A stretch of DNA of 64,000 nt. Source: Sphaerolaimus hirsutus. Taxonomy: Eukaryota > Nematoda > Chromadorea > Monhysterida > Sphaerolaimidae. Positions 56,640-64,000 of this stretch are shown one piece after another. The stretch's first letter is position 1. Each line of letters begins with the position of its first letter. A model generated the notes under the pieces. That model ran no database searches. It had not been told where the DNA came from and was given only the letters and a program-made list of their open reading frames with translations. Both the position numbers and the translations under genes were made by a program. The stretch covers positions 24,328,352-24,392,351 of the forward strand of contig OZ038453.1 of the NCBI GenBank assembly GCA_964036195.1. Reading direction: 5' to 3'.

Positions 56640-57790
56640 CTATCAGGTCATAAATGTCTAGTGGTTAATGTCAAGTCAAATGTCAAGTTATAAATGTCAA
56701 GTCAAATGTCAAGTGATAATGTCAAGCAATAAATGTCAGGCCAAATGTCAAGTGATAAATGTCAAGTGATAGATGTCAAGTGATAAAATATTAAGTGATA
56801 AAATATCAAGTCAAATATCAAGTGATAAATGTCAAGTGGTAGATTTCAAGTGAAATTTCAAGTGAAAAATGTCAAGTGATAGATGTCAAGTGGTAAATAT
56901 CAAGTGATAAATTTCAAGTTAAATGTCAAGTGATGAATGTCAAGACAAATGTCAATTGATAAATGTCAATTGATAAATGTCAAGTGATGAATATCAAGTG
57001 ATAAATGTCAAGTGATAGATGTCAAGTTATAAAATATCAAGTGATAAAATATCAAGTCAAATATCAAGTGATAACTTTCAAGTCAAATATCAACTGATAA
57101 ATTTCAACTGAAATGTCAAGTTTAATGTCACATGATAAATGTCATGTCAAATGTCAAGTTAAACATCAAGTGATAAATTTCAAGTTAACTGTCAAGTTGA
57201 ATGTCAAGTGATAAATGTCAGGTAAATGTCAAGTCAAATGTCAAGTTAAATGTCAAGTGATCAAATATCAAGTCAAATGTCAAGTTATAAATGTCAAGTC
57301 AAATGTCAAGTTGTAAATGTCAAGTCTAAAGTCAAGTCAAGTCAAATGTCAAGTGATAAATTTCAAGGTGAATACAAAGTGATAACTTTCAATTGAAATG
57401 TCAAGTCAAATGCCAAATGATAAATTTCAAGTGAAATGTCAAGCAATAAATTTCAAGTGAAATGTCAAGTCAAATGTCAAGTTAAATGTCAAGCTTAATG
57501 TCAAGTGATAAATGTCATGTCAAATGTCAAGTTTTACATCAAGTGATGAATTTCAAGTGAAATGTCAAGTGATAAATGTCATATCAAATGCCAAGTCAAA
57601 TGTCAAGTTTAATGTCAACTGATCAATGTCATGTCAAATGTCAAGTGACAAATTTCATGTCAAGTCAAATAACAAGTGGTAAATGTCAAGTCAAATGTAA
57701 AGTTAGATGTCAAGTGATCAAATATCAAGTCAAATGTCAAGTTATAAATGTCAAGTCTCAAGTCAAGTCAAATGGCAAGTAAAAAGAGAA
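56640..57790. repeat. ATGTCAAGTGATAA tandem array
   Basis: About 1.15 kb of irregular 12-15-bp units (ATGTCAAGTGATAA, ATGTCAAGTCAA). The same word builds the MSSE repeat at 42018-42170 in the LTR element. Confidence 0.9.
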
Positions 57791-58243
57791 GTGAGAAGTG
57801 AATTGCAACGAAAATCAACAAAAGTCAAATGAGAATAGAAATGGCAAGAAAAAAATTAAATTGAAAAACTTTGATAAATGGATACTGAACTGTGATCCAT
57901 ATTTCTAGTTAATTTTTTTGTGAACAATCACATAATGCTATTGTCACAAATATAGTTGTACATAGAATTATGATACACTCCTTAACTCTTAATGGCGGAC
58001 CATATTGGTTTAAGAGACATTTCTCAATGAGTTTTGGATATGTCATTTAACACAACGCATATGCAAGTATCATTGGCACGCGCTGGCACCATGCCAGCCG
58101 ATATTTGTAGGATGAAATTCACCCAGTCACATATAAACTTGGCCCTCATCCAAGTTATGGGTTGCATATTTTTGATCAAAATATAGTGCTGTTTGATGTG
58201 ATACTGCCACTATATGGGTCTTCAAGGGTTATGATTTCAAATT

Positions 58244-58420
58244 GTGCAATTTTATGGAGTGGTGCCATCTACTCCAAAATGGTTCCATTTTCATGAAGTG
58301 GCGCCAACTACTCCAAAACGGCATCATTTTCATGGAGTGGCGCCATCTACTCCAAAACGGCAGTGCCATCTACTCCAAAATGGCACCATTTTTGTGGAGT
58401 GGCACCATCTACTCGCCAGC
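58244..58420. repeat. GGAGTGGCGCCATCTACTCC repeat
   Basis: Four to five units of about 40 bp (GGAGTGGCGCCATCTACTCC, AAAACGGCA). The unit is itself palindromic (GGAGT..ACTCC). Confidence 0.75.
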
Positions 58421-58499
58421 ATATATATATTGATCAGCAAGACACCTACTGGGTGTCATTCGGGGAAGCCTGGGCCACTGGCCACACAAAAGAAGTATA

Positions 58500-59331
58500 T
58501 CAGTAAAAAAATGGCTAAAGCCAAACAAAAAGTGGACGCTGCCTCCACAGCAAATAGACATGAAGTGTGTCTCTCAAATGGACATGAAGTGCATCCCTCA
58601 AATGGACATTAATATATATTGGATGCACAAAATAAATATATCATTGCTTAGAAAATGGCATACACTTCACTGATAACACACTTTACTGTGGTTACATATC
58701 CCACCTGAATAAAGAAACTATTTGTATTGCATCGCAAGAGTTACATGTATTGACTGTTAAATGCACAAAAGCAATATATAATTACATCTGCATTGTGAGA
58801 AATGTCTCACATGGAACCCAGACTTTTATTTATTCAATAGTTTTCAAGGCAGATTACAGTGTTAGACGTACACATCCATGTAAAAAAAGTTTCACACCCT
58901 TCAACTATCTGAGACAAAAAGGAGAAAAAATTCACTCAAATTTATCACAGCTGCGTGAGCTGTGCTATGTGTGTGTTTAAAACCAAAAAGCTCACGCTGC
59001 TATGATAAACTTGAGTGAATTTTTTTTTTTTTTTGTCTCAGATAGTTGAAGGGTGTGAAACTTTTTTTACATGGATGTGTACGTCTAACACTGTAATCTG
59101 CCTTGAAAACTATTGAATAAATAAAAGTAAATATGTAACCACAGTAAAGTGTGTTATCAGTGAAGTATATGCCATTTTCTAAGCAATGATACATTTATTT
59201 TGTGCATCCAATATATATTAATGTCCATTTGAGGGATGCACTTCATGTCCATTTGAGAGACACACTTCATGTCTATTTGCTGTGGAGGCAGCGTCCACTT
59301 TTTGTTTGGCTTTAGCCATTTTTTTACTGAT
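58500..59331. mobile_element. Foldback element centred near 58978
   Basis: Left arm from ATCAGTAAAAAAATGGCTAAAG and right arm ending CTTTAGCCATTTTTTTACTGAT; complementarity covers nearly the whole 832 bp except an extra ~110 bp in the left arm (58690-58795). Both arms encode the same short frame, so those ORFs are mirror images. Confidence 0.85.
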
Positions 59332-59559
59332 GTGCCGCTATGTTCAGTGCGTTATTGCATGCACGCAGTCATTTTTTCAGTACGCCTCCTTGTTCGCTTC
59401 TCGTTCACTTTGATTTTTGTGGTTTTACGCTTTTTCAATAGCGTAAGCCTGGACCGTGTGAAACGTTTTTTACGCTTTTAGTACCCGGGTATTTCGGCCG
59501 GGAAAGCATAATAAAGTGTATGGGTATTTTATGAAAGCGTAAGCGTAAGCGTAAATATA

Positions 59560-59984
59560 CCGTAAATCCTCGAATAAGTCCCCGGGGGAGTTATTTTTTC
59601 CTCAGAATTTTTTGAGGGGGACTTATTTGAGGGGGGGAGTTTTTCGAGGGGGGGAGTTATTTCTTCGTCGGAATATTGAGTAAAATACTTGATCAGTATA
59701 TCATCTGAATGAAGTTAAGTAGGCTGCATAAACGTGTGAGCCAGAATAGAAATCCCGTAATTCATGCAATAAAATCAATGCTAGTGTGCATCAACTGCAA
59801 AATAACGAATGCTTTTAATGATCATATACATATGTACGTTTTTTATACGTGGACTTTGTTCCCACCCATAAAAGAAGGGGGAGTTATTCGAGGGGGGGAG
59901 TTATTTTTTCCTCAGTCAGTTTACAGGGGGGAGTTATACGAGGGGGGAGTTATTCGAGGGGGGGACTTATTCGAGGATTTACGG
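59560..59984. mobile_element. TA-flanked MITE (CCGTAAATCCTCGAATAAG type)
   Basis: 425 bp, right end TTCGAGGATTTACGG; TA at 59558-59559 and 59985-59986. It sits in the hAT-like arm; the related arm at about 34985-35000 has no insertion. Confidence 0.9.
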
Positions 59985-60244
59985 TAAATACCCATTCACC
60001 CAGGTATTTCGGGTAAGCGTAGAAACGCTTTTGCAACTCTGTTACATCCCCGGTTATCGGGTTCCCCGCATTATCGGTGAGATTTTGAAAATTTCACGTC
60101 ACCCGATAACCCAGGGATGACTGTACCTACATAACACTGTTTTATGTTTTTTGTATCGGTGATCCGCTGAAATATAAACATTCAATTTTGGTGCCATCCT
60201 AGCACCAGCATTGTTTCTGGCACCCTTTGGCGTCATTTTCATTA

Positions 60245-60914
60245 CCGTATTTCTCCAATCAAAGCACCCCTGGTGCTTTACAAAATTAGAGCACTTTTTG
60301 AACTACTTTTCAAGTGCCGTTTATAGCACCCTGGTGCAATGCAAATCATGGTGGCAATCCCAAGCCCTGTAAAGTGTAAAGTAAAGTGTCAAGTGTAAAG
60401 TCAAATGCAAAGTAAACTGTCAATTGTCATGCAAAGTTCAGTAATAAAATCTTTTCTTTTTTGTTTTGCTTGACACTTTACTTTGCATTTGACTTTACAT
60501 TTGACACTTTACTTTACACTTTACAGGGCTTGGGACTGCCCCATGGGGTGCTATACTATGGCAGAGTTGAAATGCTTTTGATGAATTTCGGCAATATTCC
60601 CATGACCCAGAAATCACTGAACACAAGTGACACTAAGTTGCTCTGGTGAATTACAACAGAAGCGTTTGATGTGGCCGCAGCATGCAATTGAATAAGTGTG
60701 CAATGTATGCAAAACAACGCTGGGTGCCATGCAAACAAATTCTCATGCAACAAATGGTCTTGTGATCTTTCCTCACTGCAATATTATTTACGATAAGAGA
60801 TGATCACCAAAAAATTTTCTGATGAAAAGTAAAGCACCCAGGTGCTTTACTTGGAACATGTTGCACAGCACCCCGGGACCTTTGAACGGGGGTGCTTTGA
60901 TCGGAGAAATACGG
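60245..60914. mobile_element. TA-flanked MITE (CCGTATTTCTCCAATCAAAG type) with nested foldback
   Basis: Ends CCGTATTTCTCCAATCAAAG and CTTTGATCGGAGAAATACGG, TA on both sides, repeats of AAAGCACCCNGGTGC. A CTGTAAA foldback is nested at 60360-60531. Confidence 0.9.
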
Positions 60915-61326
60915 TAGCGCCTTTTTGCACTCTGTGCCTGCATTTTTCCTGGTGCTTTTCCATCACTATTTATGTATGTAGTCAGTTGCCATTTTCGTGC
61001 ACGTTTTACATGATGTTAAACACTTTGCATGACGTGTTACAGGGCATTTTACAGGCTCTGGGACTGCCCCCCTGGTGTTGGTTACACTACATCATTGTGG
61101 TTTTTCCCATTATCCAGCAAATTCTTACCCAATACCTGGTTTTTTCAACACCCGAAACCGAAACTTTGGATATTTTGGAACCGAAAGAACCGAACCGGAA
61201 CCGAACTTGAGAACCGGAACCGAAAATTTTGAGGAACCAAGAACCGATACCCGAACTGAAATTATCTGGAACCGAGAACCGAGAACCGGAACCGAAAATT
61301 TATAAATTCCCAACCCTAATGGGCAC

Positions 61327-62089
61327 GATTGATCGATTGGTAATGATGGCAAAAAAAATTTGAGTTGGTAACGATGGCAAAAAAATTCGAAAATTCGAAA
61401 ACGTTTTTGAATTTTCGAATGTTTTCAGGCTTTTTGAATTTTTTATCACACTTTTTTTTAATACTTGAAAATCGATTTTTTTTTTCTCGATTTTATAGGG
61501 AAATTAAGGCCACAAAGAGCTTTCTTCTGCCCAACATTTGAGGTATAAAATGGTCAACATGGTGACTGTGGCCACATACGGCAGAAGGCAATTCTGGATG
61601 ACATCTGGCCCAGAGTTGTTAAAAGTACTGAACTCTTTTCAAAGTATATGTAAACGTAAAGTCGTAAAGTTAAAAAAAATCGATTTTTAAGTATTTTTAA
61701 AATAGCAGGATAAAAAATCCAAAAAGTCTGAAAACATTCGAAAATTCAAAAACGTTTTCAAATTTTTATTGCCATCGTTACCAACAATATCCTCCAAAAC
61801 GGTATGTATGTGAACTTGGCACACGTCCAAGTTCCCTTGCGTTTCGGAACAACAAGTTTGAATGGTGCAGAGTTTCTGCTCGCGTTACCTGATAATGACC
61901 ACAGAATGCAATTAAGTCAAGACATGTGTCAAATAGTGTGTGTGCTGCCATTAGTGAATATTTGCGGTCGCTTAATTGAATTCCATGGTTCCGCTTACGC
62001 TTAATTGAATTCCAATTGAAGGCACGCTGGAATGGAACCTACCGCAGCCATGATTCCATGTAAAATTATATTTCTAACTTTCATGAATT
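61327..62089. repeat. AACGATGGCAAA and GAACTTGG element fragments (inverse of 49560-51320)
   Basis: Contains AACGATGGCAAAAAAATTCG, CAGAGTTGTTAAAAGTACTG, and GAACTTGGCACACGTCCAAG at 61812, in the order expected from 49560-51320. No gene. Confidence 0.6.
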
Positions 62090-62452
62090 TTTCCATGAAT
62101 TAAATTACACTTTGCATTGTTGTCAATTTTCTTTACCGCCCTTTTCACATTAATCTAGTTTTTTCTTTTCGTTGCTATGTAAATGTAACATGTAGCTAGT
62201 GGGCTTAATCAAGTGTTCACATTTCAATTTATGTAAAAGGAATGTTGTTCTGTTAAAGGGTTTAGCACTTAGAGGGGACATTTTACAGCCCGCCTGACCA
62301 AATCACTATTTATCTTTTTGAGGGAGTAGGCGGATCAGCAGGGCAAAAAATTAAGTGTTATACACACATAGTGTTATACATTGGTACATACAGAGCACAA
62401 AACAAGTGAGGAGCACAGTGCCCATAATTAACATCCCATCACCTAGGGTGAT
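62090..62452. repeat. Inverted copy of 48389-49500 without the insertion
   Basis: Reads as the inverse of 48389-48640 joined directly to 49450-49530 at 62189-62196. Confidence 0.85.
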
Positions 62453-62920
62453 CAGGGGCCAGTTCCGCAAGTGTACAAGTTACTAGTTAAAACATAAGAG
62501 TTGAGTAAAATTGCAAATGGCGAGTGAAGAGTAAACTTAAAGTTTAACAGAAAAGTTAAAATTTAAGAGTTGACTTAAATGACAAATCATTAGTTAAGAG
62601 ATAAGAGTAAAGTTAAGAGTCAAGCAAGAGTATCCAAATCTTATTTTTTTATATCCAAATCTTATGTTTTGTATCCAAATCTTATGTCAAAAATAAGATT
62701 TAGATACAAAAACATAAGATCTGGATATGAAAAATGAGATTTGGATACAGTTGCTTGACTCTCAACCTCAACGTGCATGCGTCAGAAGGCGCAAGGGCAT
62801 CCGCCTACAGCTGCGCAGATCTGACTGAAGCGAAGTGTGTAAAAGTGAATTTCGGTAAAATATCTGACATTGCTTTTGCGATTTCACTTCTTACTTATCA
62901 ATTTGCGGAACTGGCCCCTG
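62453..62920. mobile_element. Intact CAGGGGCCAGTTCCGCAA MITE (468 bp)
   Basis: 18-bp inverted ends and no LTR element inside. The uninterrupted target TGTGT (62836-62840) corresponds to the ACACA duplicated at 36607/47999. Confidence 0.9.
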
Positions 62921-64000
62921 TTTTTTGATTAACCAATTCAAAGGTTTTTATGCATATTCAGTTGTTGGTAAAAATCAACATTAGTGCATTTGTGACTTCA
63001 TCGGCACATGAATTGGTCTTTCATCCATGAATAAGTAAAAAATTGCTTGTGTGGGTAAAATTGGGTGTCCAAAAATTTGTAAAATTTTGAAAATTTAGAT
63101 TAAAAAGTTATGTATGTTTACCTGGTGAATTCATGTTGATGTTTGTTTACACTTCCGAGCTTATAGTATTTAAACATTCCAGCACTACTTCGACGTTGGT
63201 TTTGGGCGATTCGGTGGGCGAACGTGGTGTTAGCATGTACGTGCGTGCGAGTGGCATCGCGTCTGCATCTACACGGTGGTGCTACGTTGGCAGAAGTTTT
63301 TCCTGTGCCCCACTTTTGTGTGTGTGTCAACTCGGCCAAGGAGGGATAAAATGGAGGTATTGAGGATCTGTCAAAGTTGTCTGTGATGTAGTGCAAATAT
63401 GTATTTTACTATTTTTTTACCAACTTGAAAGTATTCGTATAGATATGGAAGTATTTTGAAAAATGGTGTGGCAACAATTTATTTAGCTAGCTAAAAAGTT
63501 ATTTGCATGCAGTCTAGATCGCATAAAAGAGTGTAGTTTTTTCTAAATTAATTAGCTAAAAAGAAAGGTGACGCTGTTGTTTCATGCTGTAGTGCGTAAA
63601 TGGTCAGTGGTGACTGAGGACACATAATATTTATGACTTTTGCTGCAAAATTTGGGTTGTTAGTGCCGTGACTGTGAGTCTAGTGTGGACTGTACATTTC
63701 CGCTTGAGAGACAAAATTGATTCCATTGCAATTTTACTGAGTACACTGAAATATAGTTGGTGCTGTGATGATTAGCGTTGAGATGAGAGGTAATTAAAAG
63801 AATTGAGTTTAACTCAACAAACATGACCCCATGTTTAAATGCCTACTCCCTTGGCTTGCTGTGAGAGCAGCCCAGTCCGCCGATCTCATCAAAACAAGCA
63901 CCCATACAGTGACAAGTGTACTCATTTTTCTTTAATTGAAAGTTTGGTTGTTTCGGGAGTGTGGTTTTGTACAGTGCGCATGGGATTGACAGTCATGGTT
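62921..64000. other. Right end of the window, no gene recognised
   Basis: 62921-63050 is the inverse of 36370-36510. Beyond that, 63051-64000 appears unique. The frames at 63118-63396 (both strands) have no motif or splice support. Confidence 0.4.

Larger units (their letters stand above)
55495..60041. mobile_element. hAT-like element, 4.5 kb, nested in the pogo-like element
   Basis: Same family as 34936-35695, inverted: CAGAGTTGTTAAAATAC at 55495 and TTTTGCAACTCTG at 60041, GCGTAAGCGTAAGCG arms at both ends, flanked by TTACACCC (55487-55494) and TTACATCC (60042-60049), one mismatch. The extra length relative to the 760-bp copy is repeats, not an intact transposase. Confidence 0.85.
55092..60123. 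mobile_element. Pogo/Tigger-like element, split by an hAT-like element
   Basis: Left end CAGTTGTTCTCGGGTTAACG, right end CACCCGATAACCCAGGGATG then ACTG, with TA on both sides. CAGT..TCCC.GGGTTA termini and TA duplication fit pogo-type elements. Repeats of CCCGGTTATNGGGTT occur on both sides (55112-55220, 60050-60115). No transposase seen. Confidence 0.7.
54850..61318. mobile_element. Outer element of a nested stack (TAGGGTTGGGA ends, 8-bp TSD)
   Basis: Ends TAGGGTTGGGACCCC and TCCCAACCCTA with exact 8-bp duplication ATGGGCAC (54842-54849, 61319-61326). Subterminal repeats of GAACCGAGAACCGGAACC on both sides (54880-55010, 61150-61305). The same word ATGGGCAC is unoccupied at 48416-48423. hAT-like by TSD length. 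The interior is occupied by other elements. Confidence 0.85.

Noticed and set aside
58750-59194. Two ORFs sharing FIYSIVFKADYSVRRTHPC on opposite strands
   Set aside because: They are the two arms of one foldback element.

Overview
The window looks like repeat-dense, intron-containing nuclear DNA of an invertebrate animal. The evidence is GT-AG introns whose phases match across exons, AATAAA signals, an LDL-receptor class A exon behind a signal-peptide exon, LTR retrotransposons, and dozens of inverted-repeat DNA transposons, many of them nested. I cannot name the species. No rRNA, functional tRNA, CRISPR array or bacterial-type operon is visible. Host coding sequence is a very small fraction; most of the window is mobile or tandem-repeat DNA.

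Layout. 1-4006: two copies of a short-LTR (136 bp) retrotransposon in opposite orientation. The minus-strand copy has an unbroken Gag-protease frame of 974 codons that runs off the left edge. 5375-7678 (minus): three exons with matching phases encode the C-terminal part of an unrecognised cysteine-rich, probably processed protein. 5905-13500: foldback elements, GGCGCC palindromes, a 31-bp minisatellite and TA-flanked MITEs. 13757-15857 (plus): a compact three-exon gene for a 122-residue secreted LDLa protein. 16343-24912: mariner-like and other inverted-repeat elements, plus a second copy of the minisatellite block (9130-11240 recurs at 21570-24200). 24950-27720: a large composite tandem array. 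28255-31565: repeated MITE blocks up to a 200-N gap. 31766-36510: a duplicate of 15185-17355 carrying a diverged paralogue of the LDLa gene's last exon and five extra MITE insertions.

36511-48388 is a MITE split by an 11.4-kb LTR element (36612-47998, 5-bp target duplication, LTRs about 99% identical). It encodes a Gag and several long unrecognised frames, including one interrupted by an intron and ending in two zinc knuckles, but I see no reverse transcriptase, RNase H, integrase or protease. 48389-54840 holds more MITEs and a candidate first exon. 54850-61318 is a nested stack: an 8-bp-TSD element containing a pogo-like element containing an hAT-like element containing further repeats. 61327-63050 is an inverted relative of the 36340-51350 region and preserves the site as it was before the LTR element inserted.

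Because several segments are duplicated within the window, filled and empty versions of the same site can be compared directly. That gives element boundaries and target-site duplications without any database.
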